From contig CALKNK010000013.1 of assembly GCA_938091165.1 (NCBI GenBank), forward strand, positions 124,001 through 188,000: a stretch of DNA of 64,000 bases, in the 5' to 3' direction. The notes beneath the pieces were generated by a model that saw only the letters and a program-made list of their open reading frames with translations, ran no database searches and was not told the origin of the DNA. Both the position numbers and the translations under genes were made by a program. This DNA is from an uncultured Ilumatobacter sp. GTDB taxonomy: Bacteria > Actinomycetota > Acidimicrobiia > Acidimicrobiales > Ilumatobacteraceae. This document shows, piece after piece, positions 52,447 to 60,101 of the stretch (its first letter is position 1; each line of letters starts with the position of its first letter).

Positions 52447-53429
52447 CAGACCGTTCCCGCCGATTGACCATCTGATTTGCGGACTGTTTCAATCCGTTCG
52501 ACAACGCGAAGGCGGGCCGAAGCTGCTCGACGATTCGACGAACACTCGCCGTCGGATGCACGCTTCGGTACGCCTCGTACGATCCGCACGGTCTGGACGG
52601 CACCGCAAACACAAGGCAGGTCGTGCGGGCAGCCACACGCACCGGCAGCAACAGCAAATCGCTCCTTGACGATGCGATCTTCACCCGAGTGATACGACAG
52701 CACTACGACTCGTCCACCTGGAACAGTGGCCTCAACAGCTTGATCGAGTGCGTCAGGCAGAACATCAAGTTCTCCGTTGACCTCGATGCGGATGGCCTGG
52801 AATGTGCGTTTCGCAGGGTGGCCGCCACTTCGGCGAGCGGGCGCTGGAATAGCGCTCGTGACGACCTCCGCTAAATGGGAGGTTGTGGCGATAGGGCGAG
52901 CAGCAACGATTGCTGCTGCGATTCGGCGAGCAAATTTCTCATCGCCGTACTTCTTGATGACCCGAGAAAGTTCTTGCTCGTCGTACCCGTTCACGACGTC
53001 AGAAGCGGACCAGTGCTGGTCGCTGTTCATCCGCATGTCTAGTGGACCGTCATTTCGATACGAGAACCCACGATCGCCTCGATCAAGCTGAGGTGACGAG
53101 ACACCAAGGTCGAAGAGTGCGCCACTAATCTCGGTAATCTCGTGGTCGGCCAGGGCTTTGTCGAACTCATCGAAACGACAATGGCTGGTCCTGAACCTCT
53201 CGCGTTGAGCCTTGAGTCGCTCAATCGCTGCTCTGAGCGCGTCGGCGTCCTGATCGATGCCTAGAACGTCTAAATGAGGGTGGGCCCCGAGAATCGACCC
53301 AGCATGCCCTCCACCACCAAGGGTGGCATCCACCAGCGTGCCCGCCGGGACGTCGGTGAAAAGCTCGGTGATCTCCGTCAACATGACCGGGCGGTGTTCG
53401 AAATCGTTCGCAGCTGCCGTAGCGCTCAT
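52446..53429 (-). CDS. rsmH: 16S rRNA (cytosine-1402-N4)-methyltransferase
   Basis: SAM-dependent methyltransferase (MraW). Motifs: HRPVMLTEI, the SAM site LVDATLGGGGHAGSILG, ISGALFDLGVSSPQLD, GDRGFSYRNDGPLDMRM, HPAKRTFQAIRIEVNGEL and VVLSYHSGEDRIVKERF. 327 residues. It overlaps the mraZ stop by 4 bp; mraZ-rsmH is the standard head of the dcw operon. Confidence 0.97.
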   Translation of the reverse strand: MSATAAANDFEHRPVMLTEITELFTDVPAGTLVDATLGGGGHAGSILGAHPHLDVLGIDQDADALRAAIERLKAQRERFRTSHCRFDEFDKALADHEITEISGALFDLGVSSPQLDRGDRGFSYRNDGPLDMRMNSDQHWSASDVVNGYDEQELSRVIKKYGDEKFARRIAAAIVAARPIATTSHLAEVVTSAIPAPARRSGGHPAKRTFQAIRIEVNGELDVLPDALDQAVEATVPGGRVVVLSYHSGEDRIVKERFAVAAGACGCPHDLPCVCGAVQTVRIVRGVPKRASDGECSSNRRAASARLRVVERIETVRKSDGQSAGTV

Positions 53430-53851
53430 GATGCGTCACCGGTCAGTTCGTTACTTCCGTTGTCGCGGTGTCTTGCATACGCGAGAGGTTCCCAGATCTC
53501 GACATGGTCAAGGTCCCCGAGCACAATGATGGCGGACTGCGGTTGGATTCCGGCAAATGTGCGAAGTTCTGGAGAAAGAGTGACGCGACCCTGTTTGTCG
53601 ATCGATGCTTCACTTGCCGAGGCAGCAAACGCTCGCTGCCGGTCTCGTGTCGCTTCGCCGCGTTTGACACGGGCGATCAGGTCCGTCGCTTCATCTTTAA
53701 ACGAGTCGACACTGCGAATGCTGACGCAACCATCTTCGCCAGAAAAGAGATAACACAAATCGCCAAGGGGATGCCTGAAGGTTGGCGGCAGCGCCACTCG
53801 TCCTCGATCGTCGAGCTGTCGCTCGTGCACCCCGACAAACACCGGTTGCAT
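53426..53851 (-). CDS. mraZ: Transcriptional regulator MraZ
   Basis: Ring-forming AbrB-like DNA-binding protein that controls the dcw operon. Two swapped-hairpin repeats are seen: VGVHERQLDDRGRVALPPTFR (5-25) and ASIDKQGRVTLSPELRTFAG (about 85-104). 141 residues. ATG at 53851 has AGGAA about nine bases upstream. Directly upstream lies an array of TGGG boxes, the known type of MraZ target, over a promoter, so autoregulation of the whole cluster is very likely. Confidence 0.96.
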   Translation of the reverse strand: MQPVFVGVHERQLDDRGRVALPPTFRHPLGDLCYLFSGEDGCVSIRSVDSFKDEATDLIARVKRGEATRDRQRAFAASASEASIDKQGRVTLSPELRTFAGIQPQSAIIVLGDLDHVEIWEPLAYARHRDNGSNELTGDAS

Positions 53852-53920
53852 CTCGTTCCTGCCATCTCCCCCGGGACGGGCCTGTCACTACCGGCGAACG
53901 AGAGAGATCTCGCCAGCACG

Positions 53921-53988
53921 GCCCATTCTGCCCCCATTTGCCCCCATCGTCAACCATATCCCCCCATATTTTCCCACGAGGACCCCAT
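53921..53988 (-). promoter_or_regulatory. MraZ operator: TGGG-box array upstream of mraZ
   Basis: On the minus strand TGGG occurs with its T at 53925, 53936, 53946, 53966, 53976 and 53987, with a degenerate box (TGGT) at 53956. Spacing is 10-11 bp throughout, so the boxes face the same side of the helix. MraZ of other bacteria binds three or four TGGGN repeats spaced the same way. A further match with its T at 54010 may be chance. The array ends about 70 bp before the mraZ ATG. Confidence 0.8.
53925..53953 (-). promoter_or_regulatory. Probable mraZ/dcw promoter
   Basis: On the minus strand a -35 element TTGACG (53948-53953) is followed after exactly 17 bp by CAGAAT (53925-53930), matching the vegetative sigma consensus at 5/6 and 4/6 positions. 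The -35 falls where the box array is degenerate, and the -10 ends within the last box, so MraZ bound to the array would cover the promoter. Transcripts would have a leader of about 65 nt. Confidence 0.6.
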
Positions 53989-54203
53989 GACGCCCTCCTC
54001 CTCCCCCCCATTCCACCGGATTCGAGACAGGGGATTTTGGCCCTTCCAACCGATCAGTTGGGTCCGTACCATTCGATCAATGATCTCCGCCGCGCACCCG
54101 ACCCCGCAGCCTCCGCGTAAGGGGTCGCTTAACAACGTCCGAGCAGTAATCCCTGCGACCTGCTTCGAGCAGGTCCAACACTCAAGCGTGACTAACGCTT
54201 ACG
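53989..54203. other. Spacer between the lplA-like gene and the mraZ promoter
   Basis: This 215-bp stretch carries no gene. It contains a pyrimidine-rich run at 53993-54009 on the plus strand and the hairpin at 54157-54175 described separately. The mraZ operator ends at its lower side. Nothing else was recognised. Confidence 0.6.
54157..54175 (-). terminator. Hairpin downstream of the lplA-like gene
   Basis: GACCTGCT-TCG-AGCAGGTC forms an 8-bp perfect stem with a 3-base loop, 28 bases after the lplA-like stop. There is no T-run after it on either strand, so it would be a U-less terminator of the kind described for actinobacteria, insulating the mraZ promoter from read-through. It might instead be a protein-binding palindrome. 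Confidence 0.5.
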
Positions 54204-54863
54204 TCACAACGATCGAGCAAGTCCACCGAGCACAGACTGCACATCATCAGGATCAAAGGCGGCAACCGGGGCCAACTCCTCAACCGTTGGGCGCCCGGCC
54301 ACGTTAAGCAATCCAACAAGGCACGCCGGGTCGTAGCTGCGATACCAACAACACTGCAAGCGCGAGCCCACCCTGGTGCGGCGTTGACTAATGCCCACAA
54401 GCTTGCGTCCGTCGACGAGGACCTCGCCGGGACCAAATCCGTCGAAACAGACCAGCGTCGACCACGGTGTCGAAACCATGCCGGGACCTTTGACCGTGAT
54501 CTTGCCATCGATCTGAGGCGCGAGAGACTGACCCAAACGCTCCCCGAGCCACGACATGGGGGCATGTACGTCACTGCCCAGTCCGGCGACAGCACCGGTG
54601 GGCACGATGACGTCAAACCACACAACCTGGCCAGGGATCAACAGAACCGCTCCTCCCCCACTTCGTCGACGAACGATCTCGACATTCGCCTTGGCACACG
54701 CCACTTTGTCAACGACTTGTTCAACCCGCTGGGTTGAACCGAGCACCAATGCTGGCTCAGTTAGCTGGTTCCACCACACCTGTGGCGCCAGGTTGGCAGG
54801 AAGTTCGCGACCGTGAAATTTTCCTGGCGATTCGGTGAACTCGGCAAGTTCGAACGTAGTCAC
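54204..54863 (-). CDS. Lipoate/biotin--protein ligase-like (LplA/LipM family) protein
   Basis: The 219-residue protein has the cofactor-ligase signature: RRRSGGGAVLL at 65-75, WFDVIVPTG, and the conserved Lys 154 in GRKLVGISQRR. No Cys stands in the LipM nucleophile position, so an LplA-like ligase is more probable than an octanoyltransferase. The start is a GTG at 54863 overlapping the HNH stop in a GTGA arrangement; the frame is open a further 252 bp upstream but that part lies on the HNH gene. No lipA or lipB is nearby. Confidence 0.8.
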   Translation of the reverse strand: MTTFELAEFTESPGKFHGRELPANLAPQVWWNQLTEPALVLGSTQRVEQVVDKVACAKANVEIVRRRSGGGAVLLIPGQVVWFDVIVPTGAVAGLGSDVHAPMSWLGERLGQSLAPQIDGKITVKGPGMVSTPWSTLVCFDGFGPGEVLVDGRKLVGISQRRTRVGSRLQCCWYRSYDPACLVGLLNVAGRPTVEELAPVAAFDPDDVQSVLGGLARSL

Positions 54864-55357
54864 AACACCATCGGCAGGTAGCGGCGCCAGGTGTCGGGCA
54901 CTGAGTTCACCGACACCACAACCCATGTCGTTGAGCGCGGTGCACGACACGGCCGAGCGAGCCGCATGCCCGCCTCTTCCGGCGTGCGGTCTCGCTTGGC
55001 CAGATTGCATGGCTTGCAGGCCGCCGCGACGTTTTCCCAATGATGCCCACCGCCGCGCGATCGCGGAAAGACATGATCTATTGAGTCGGCATGCGCACCG
55101 CAGTACTGACAACAATGTTGATCGCGAGCGAAGATCGCTCTCCGAGACACGGCACTACGACGCACATATGGCATTTTCACCATGTACCGCAGCCTAATGA
55201 CGGAGGGTTGCACAAACTCGAGCATCTCGGAGTGAAGCACGATGCCGTCGTCTTCGAGCATTTCAGCCTTCTCTGACAGCACCAAACAAGTAGCTCGGCG
55301 GGAAGAAACAACAGACAGCGGCTCATAGCTAGCGTTGAGAACGAGCGCACTGTCCAT
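54860..55357 (-). CDS. HNH endonuclease family protein
   Basis: Actinobacterial HNH nuclease of about 165 residues. The N-terminal part LVLNASYEPLSVVSSRRATCLVL is typical of the family. The HNH core has C83-x2-C86 (HCCQYCGAHA), Asp 94-His 95 in DSIDHVFPRSRGG, Asn 109 in WENVAAAC, and C114-x2-C117 in CKPCNLAKRDRTPEEAG. The role is unknown; such genes are widespread single-copy chromosomal genes in actinobacteria, not obviously mobile. It is translationally coupled to the lipoate-ligase-like gene. Confidence 0.9.
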   Translation of the reverse strand: MDSALVLNASYEPLSVVSSRRATCLVLSEKAEMLEDDGIVLHSEMLEFVQPSVIRLRYMVKMPYVRRSAVSRRAIFARDQHCCQYCGAHADSIDHVFPRSRGGGHHWENVAAACKPCNLAKRDRTPEEAGMRLARPCRAPRSTTWVVVSVNSVPDTWRRYLPMVL

Positions 55358-55397
55358 GACTAGTCCTACTGATCAGTCAACATGCCGGCGACGGCGG

Positions 55398-55637
55398 TCA
55401 CTTTGTCCGATCCCATTCCCGACACCATTGCAGATATGTCACCACATCGTCAGACTCAGGTCGATGCGCCGCTTCGCCATATTGAGTGACGAGACGGAAC
55501 TCGAGGTACGCCCCTGAAGGAACCGGCAGAAACGGACGGCGCTTCCACCACCCCGGCGTAGCCGTTCGGCGAGCCTGGCGAATCGCTGTTGGCCATAATC
55601 CGGGCCGGCGGACAAGACCGCCGAGCGCTCTGATCAT
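55398..55637 (-). CDS. Small conserved actinobacterial protein, 79 aa
   Basis: No function known to me. The sequence pattern VRRPGLWPTAIRQARR, PGWWKRRPFLPVPSGAYLEFRLVTQYG is one I recall from short actinobacterial proteins of unknown role. It is basic, Trp-rich, lacks membrane helices, and ends in a mixed-charge helix. It lies 40 bp before the HNH gene and 37 bp after the acyl-CoA dehydrogenase stop, on the same strand, so it is probably a real gene in that operon. Confidence 0.75.
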   Translation of the reverse strand: MIRALGGLVRRPGLWPTAIRQARRTATPGWWKRRPFLPVPSGAYLEFRLVTQYGEAAHRPESDDVVTYLQWCREWDRTK

Positions 55638-55676
55638 TTTTCACACCTCGTTGGGCCAAGCCTCACCGCACTAGCG

Positions 55677-56909
55677 CTATTTTACCGGAGCGGGCGGGCG
55701 GGGCTCCTTAGGCAGACCGAGAATCATCTCGCCAATGATGTTTCGCTGAATCTGCGAGGAGCCGGCGTAAATCGTGCCAGCCCGAGCGTTGAGGAATGTA
55801 CCAATCCAGGATGACGGATCGTTCAAAGCGCCCGAATCGTCCGAGCCAAATGATGAGGGGGGCTTGCGGCCTTCCCAGTGCAACGCATCGGCGCCGAGAA
55901 TATCCATCGCTAGTTCAGTTACCACCTTGTGGTACTCGCTCCACTGCAGTTTGCCAATGGCAGCGTCGGGGCCCGGGTGATGCCCAGAAAGAAACTGGGT
56001 GAGGACTCGTTGACCGAGAAAACCCATGATCTGGACCCTCGAGTAGCACCAGGCTAGCTTCTGGCGGATGTTCGGATCGTCTGCAAGACCGCGGTCCTGC
56101 GCCATTTCAAGGAGGCGCGCAAACTCCCCCTTGAAGCGGATCGGACCGGTCGCTGCGGCTTCACCGCGCTCATAACCGAGGAGCGACATAGCGACGGCCC
56201 AGCCGTTGTTGACGCCGCCGATGACGTTCTCCTTTGGCACACGCGCGTCGGTGTAAAACACCTCGTTAAATTCACTGTCTCCGGAAATCATCTTGATAGG
56301 GCGAACTTCGATACCCGGCTGGTCCATCGGCACCAAGAGGAACGAAATCCCCTTGTGTTTCGGCGAGTCGGGATCGGTGCGAGCGAGAGTGAAGATGTGG
56401 TCAGCGAGGTGACCCGCAGAAGTCCATATCTTCTGACCATTCAGAACCCATTCGTCACCGTCGAGTTCAGCTTTCAGCCCAACGTTGCCTAGGTCTGAGC
56501 CAGCGTCAGGCTCGGAGTAGCCTTGACACCAAGTGTCCTCACCCTTGAGTAGGCGGGGCAGGTAGTGCGCTTTCTGCTCGTCAGTGCCCCAGACAAGAAT
56601 CGTGTTGCCAAGCATCTGAATACTGAAAGCATCGTTGGGGCCTCCGGTGGGGACACCTGCCTTGGCGAATTCCTCCGCCAAGATGACCTGCTCGGTTGCC
56701 GACAAGCCGGCGCCGCCGAACTCAACCGGCCAACCCGGGGCAAGGTAGTTGGCTTCATAGAGCGTGTTGCGCCACTCGGTGACGAATATTTGGAGTTCGG
56801 CATCTTGAAGTCTGCCAATCCCGTTCCAGTTGGAGGGGAGCTTCTCGGCCAGGAAAGCTTGCACCTTTTCGCGGTAAGCCTCTGCATCTGCGGTATACGT
56901 CGGATCCAT
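55677..56909 (-). CDS. Acyl-CoA dehydrogenase family protein
   Basis: FAD-dependent dehydrogenase acting on acyl-CoA thioesters. Three-domain order: N-terminal helices (EAYREKVQAFLAEKLP, GWPVEFGGAGLSATEQVILAEEF pieces), middle beta domain with WCQGYSEPDAGSDLGNV and LNGQKIWTSAGHLADHIFTLARTD pieces, and C-terminal helices (RNIIGEMILGLPKEPRP). 410 residues, normal. The sequence resembles the FadE group used for fatty acid or sterol side-chain oxidation in actinobacteria; the substrate is not readable. It is 85 bp from the ROK gene upstream on the same strand. Confidence 0.92.
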   Translation of the reverse strand: MDPTYTADAEAYREKVQAFLAEKLPSNWNGIGRLQDAELQIFVTEWRNTLYEANYLAPGWPVEFGGAGLSATEQVILAEEFAKAGVPTGGPNDAFSIQMLGNTILVWGTDEQKAHYLPRLLKGEDTWCQGYSEPDAGSDLGNVGLKAELDGDEWVLNGQKIWTSAGHLADHIFTLARTDPDSPKHKGISFLLVPMDQPGIEVRPIKMISGDSEFNEVFYTDARVPKENVIGGVNNGWAVAMSLLGYERGEAAATGPIRFKGEFARLLEMAQDRGLADDPNIRQKLAWCYSRVQIMGFLGQRVLTQFLSGHHPGPDAAIGKLQWSEYHKVVTELAMDILGADALHWEGRKPPSSFGSDDSGALNDPSSWIGTFLNARAGTIYAGSSQIQRNIIGEMILGLPKEPRPPAPVK

Positions 56910-56994
56910 AGACTGAACACTAACGGCTGCGAGTTACCGCGCGGTAGCCAAGCAACGAAACCACACCGCGCAAATCGAAACGAACCTCAACTAG

Positions 56995-57849
56995 CTAGCG
57001 GAGAACGAGTGACGCAGCTGCGGTTAGGGGCGAGAGACGCTCGTGAGGTTCGATGACCTGAAGCCCTGACAAATTCGTCAGCCTCGACCGCACCGCCAGC
57101 TCGCGGTGCAACGATTCGAGCAGAGGATCGCCAAGCACATCGATGACGTTGCCCGACAGAAACACCGTGGCCACGTCGAGAGTGGCGCAGACCGATGCCA
57201 GTGCCCGGCCGATCATGATGCCAGTTCGGTCAACGATCGGTGGCGTTGCTCGCCCCAATGGACGGTTCAGTTCGGCTTCGAGCGCACTTGAAGACACGTA
57301 CGCTTCGAGGCAACCAAGCGCCCCGCATTGACATTCTTTACCGCCAGGCTCAACGTTCAAGTGAGCAATCGCTCCGGCATTGCCCAACGACCCAGACAAT
57401 CGCACGCCATCGATAACGCAGCCGGACTCGACGGTTGTATCAATTTGCACTTTCAGGTAGCTCGACACCCGGGTCGCCTCTCCAAGCCAACGCTCCGCCT
57501 CGGTAATTGCGCCACCTGCCGTATCCAACTCGACAGGCCGCCCCGTAAGGCGTTTGAGGTGCTCACGGAGCGGAAAGCTCGTCCACGCTGGCACGAGCGG
57601 AGGGGAAACGGTTCCAGCGCGGACGTCAATCGGTCCGGTGCAGCTAGCACCGACAGCGCCCGGTGATCCCAGTTCTTCAGGGGCAGCTGCGATAACTCTT
57701 CGAATTAACTGCTCGAGAGTTTGCCAGACGTCGCGTGACGGCGTCGTGACGCGGTCACGCAGCAGCACGGTGCCGGAGGCGCCGACAATACCTGCGGCCA
57801 GGCGTGTCGGCTCGACGGCGACCGCCAACACGTGGTCTGGTGAATTCAT
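56995..57849 (-). CDS. ROK family protein with degraded phosphate loop
   Basis: The zinc motif GKECQCGALGCLEAY (171-184; C173, C175, C180) is the ROK signature, with an upstream His 163 in GAIAHLNVEPGG and Asp 109 (LDTAGGAITEAE) as the expected catalytic base. The N-terminal nucleotide motif DxGGT is missing: the strand reads LAVAVEPTRLAAGIVG. The GEIGH of active kinases is GAIAH. No helix-turn-helix precedes it. It may be a weak sugar kinase, a sugar sensor or a pseudokinase. ATG at 57849 gives 284 residues. It diverges from the moxR operon with a 58-bp gap. Confidence 0.82.
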   Translation of the reverse strand: MNSPDHVLAVAVEPTRLAAGIVGASGTVLLRDRVTTPSRDVWQTLEQLIRRVIAAAPEELGSPGAVGASCTGPIDVRAGTVSPPLVPAWTSFPLREHLKRLTGRPVELDTAGGAITEAERWLGEATRVSSYLKVQIDTTVESGCVIDGVRLSGSLGNAGAIAHLNVEPGGKECQCGALGCLEAYVSSSALEAELNRPLGRATPPIVDRTGIMIGRALASVCATLDVATVFLSGNVIDVLGDPLLESLHRELAVRSRLTNLSGLQVIEPHERLSPLTAAASLVLR

Positions 57850-57907
57850 CAATGACGAACGTAGCGCCGACTTCCTCGGCACCACGTTTACATCTACCCT
57901 TTCAGTT

Positions 57908-58930
57908 GTGACAGTTGATGTTCAAGCAGACGGAACGCCTACGGACGCACACAGGTTTGTCAACGCCTCGACTACCGCCACCGACTCCGCGCGGCGGGGT
58001 TTTGCAGCTCTCTTCGACGCCATCACCGCCAACATCGAAAAGGCGATCCACGGTAAGACGGAAGCCGTCGAACTCGCCATTATGTGCATGCTCGCCGAGG
58101 GCCACCTTCTCGTCGAGGACGTACCTGGCGTCGGTAAGACCAGCTTGGCCAAAGCGTTGTCAGCGTCCGTGGATTGCGTGTGGAAGCGGGTGCAATTTAC
58201 TCCAGACCTATTGCCGACTGACCTCGTCGGCGTCAGTGTTTATCAGCGTTCCTTGGAGAGCTTCCGCTTTGAAGCCGGCCCGCTCTTCGCCAACATCGTT
58301 CTCGCTGACGAGATCAACCGCGCCTCCCCGAAAACGCAGTCAGCATTGCTCGAAGCCATGGAAGAGCGCCAGGTCACTGTCGATGGCGTGAGCCGCCAGC
58401 TCGCCCCGCCTTTTATGGTCATTGCCACGCAAAATCCGGTTGATCAGGAAGGGACCTACCGGCTTCCAGAAAGCCAACTCGACCGTTTCCTCCTTCGTAT
58501 TTCCATTGGCTACCCGGGCCGCAACTCCGAGATCCGAATGCTCGATGATCACGGCTCAACCGACATAGTCTCCGGCCTTGGCCCGGTGGTGTCTGCCCAA
58601 GAGATCAACGGCATGATCCGCGCGGTGCACACGGTCTACGTAGCGAGAGCGCTGAAGTCGTATCTTGTCGACCTCGCCGAGGCCAGCCGCCGCCACCCCG
58701 GAATCGAACTGGGACTGTCCCCGCGGGCCACGCTGCAGCTTGCGGCGGCGACTCGCGCCCATGCTGCGGTACGCGGCCGCAAGTACGCGACGCCCGACGA
58801 TGTTAAGGCGGTGAGCATCTCGGCATTGGCTCATCGCATCATTGTGCGTACTGACCGTGGGGCTGCCCTCTCCCCCGAGGATGCGGTGCGCGAGGTCTTC
58901 GAGGCCGTCGCCGTTCCGGTCGCTCGGTGA
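57908..58930 (+). CDS. MoxR family AAA+ ATPase
   Basis: Chaperone-like ATPase. Walker A is in VEDVPGVGKTSLAKAL (70-82), Walker B in IVLADEINRASPKTQSALLEAMEE pieces, sensor I in MVIATQNPVDQEGTYRLPE, with the C-terminal lid ELGLSPRATLQLAAATRAHA. The GTG at 57908 is chosen: the long upstream open frame is antisense to the ROK gene and not similar to MoxR. 340 residues. It is followed by DUF58 and transglutaminase-like genes, the classic MoxR operon, where it probably assists folding or metal loading of a partner. Confidence 0.92.
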   Translation: MTVDVQADGTPTDAHRFVNASTTATDSARRGFAALFDAITANIEKAIHGKTEAVELAIMCMLAEGHLLVEDVPGVGKTSLAKALSASVDCVWKRVQFTPDLLPTDLVGVSVYQRSLESFRFEAGPLFANIVLADEINRASPKTQSALLEAMEERQVTVDGVSRQLAPPFMVIATQNPVDQEGTYRLPESQLDRFLLRISIGYPGRNSEIRMLDDHGSTDIVSGLGPVVSAQEINGMIRAVHTVYVARALKSYLVDLAEASRRHPGIELGLSPRATLQLAAATRAHAAVRGRKYATPDDVKAVSISALAHRIIVRTDRGAALSPEDAVREVFEAVAVPVAR

Positions 58931-58967
58931 ACCCAGCTATTCGCGAACAGCGCGGGATGCGGCAGTC

Positions 58968-60101
58968 ATGCTGACACGTCAGGGATGGAGCAGCCTGGCC
59001 GTTGGGATTGCTGCCATCGTCATCGGACGCATCTTTGCCATCATCGAGCTGTTCGTCATCGGCACTGGCTTCGTGGTTGCCGTCATAGCCGCCTTGCTAT
59101 TTGTTCGGCTTCGCCGCCCACGCGTGGCGGCAATGCGCTGGGTGCACCCAAACGTAGTCGTAGCGGGTGAAACTGGGCGCGTCGATTTGCTCATCGAGTA
59201 TCAGAGCTCGATTCGTTCGACCAGCTTTGAGTTGGCCGAACGGGTCGGTCGAGCCGATGCAACCGACAACGTGGCCCGACTTTCGGTTGCTCCGCTCCAA
59301 CCAGGCATACGGTCATCGGCCGGATACCAACTCCCAACGGCGGTCCGAGGCATCGTTCTGCTCGGCCCGCTTTATGTGGAGGTTCATGACCCGCTAGGGA
59401 TTGCCACAACCAAAGCGATAGCTGCTGCAACCGACTCGGTCACGGTGGCACCGCGAACGCACCTACTGAGGATGCCGGTGCTGGGAAAAGGCCAACTCGG
59501 ACGGGACCTCGCTGCCCGGGCACGTCGGCTCGGTAACGGTGAGTTTTACGGGCTCCGCGCCTACGTACGCGGCGATGAGCCGCGGACGATCGATTGGAAG
59601 GCCTCGGCACGCTCCGAGGATCTGTTGGTCAAAGAGCACACAGGTCAGGTGCTCAAGCGCTGCACCGTGGTGTTCGATGCCGACCCAGATTCGTACCTTG
59701 ATGCCGATGGCTTCGAACGTGGTGTCACTGCCGCCGCAAGCTTTGTACACAGCTCCGAGCATGCGGGACTGACCACACGATTTGTGACTTCTGGTGGCAT
59801 CGATCTCCGGGGGCCCGAAGCTGGTGCCAACACGCTGAAAGTATTGGCCCTCATCGAGCCCGACTCGTCTCCCCTAGGCCAGCTCAACCGTGACCCGGGC
59901 GAGGGTCTCGGACTGATCGTGTTCGTCACCGGGTCGCACGGGAGCGCTGGGTGGCGCTCGGTCCAAACGATCGTTGATCCAACCTTGTCCGCTATTGAGG
60001 TCACGACCAATGCGCTCACCGAGTCTGCCATTGGAGTCTCAGCACGCAGCGAAGTCGAGTTTCTCAACACTTGGAGTGCGATCAACGGGGTCGACGCATG
60101 A
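58968..60101 (+). CDS. DUF58 domain-containing membrane protein
   Basis: Standard partner of MoxR ATPases. Two N-terminal membrane helices (about 10-25 and 28-46) precede a beta-rich part, and the DUF58 motif YGLRAYVRGDEPRTIDWKAS is followed by ARSEDLLVKEH. A VWA-like C-terminal region begins TVVFDADPDSYLD. The ATG at 58968 (MLTRQGWSSL) gives 377 residues; the frame extends upstream into moxR without similarity. Its stop overlaps the next gene in an ATGA arrangement. Confidence 0.9.
   Translation: MLTRQGWSSLAVGIAAIVIGRIFAIIELFVIGTGFVVAVIAALLFVRLRRPRVAAMRWVHPNVVVAGETGRVDLLIEYQSSIRSTSFELAERVGRADATDNVARLSVAPLQPGIRSSAGYQLPTAVRGIVLLGPLYVEVHDPLGIATTKAIAAATDSVTVAPRTHLLRMPVLGKGQLGRDLAARARRLGNGEFYGLRAYVRGDEPRTIDWKASARSEDLLVKEHTGQVLKRCTVVFDADPDSYLDADGFERGVTAAASFVHSSEHAGLTTRFVTSGGIDLRGPEAGANTLKVLALIEPDSSPLGQLNRDPGEGLGLIVFVTGSHGSAGWRSVQTIVDPTLSAIEVTTNALTESAIGVSARSEVEFLNTWSAINGVDA

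Noticed and set aside
55357..55398. HNH gene as sign of an insertion element, intron or prophage
   Set aside because: No terminal repeats, transposase, integrase or intron structure nearby; the gene is coupled to chromosomal neighbours.
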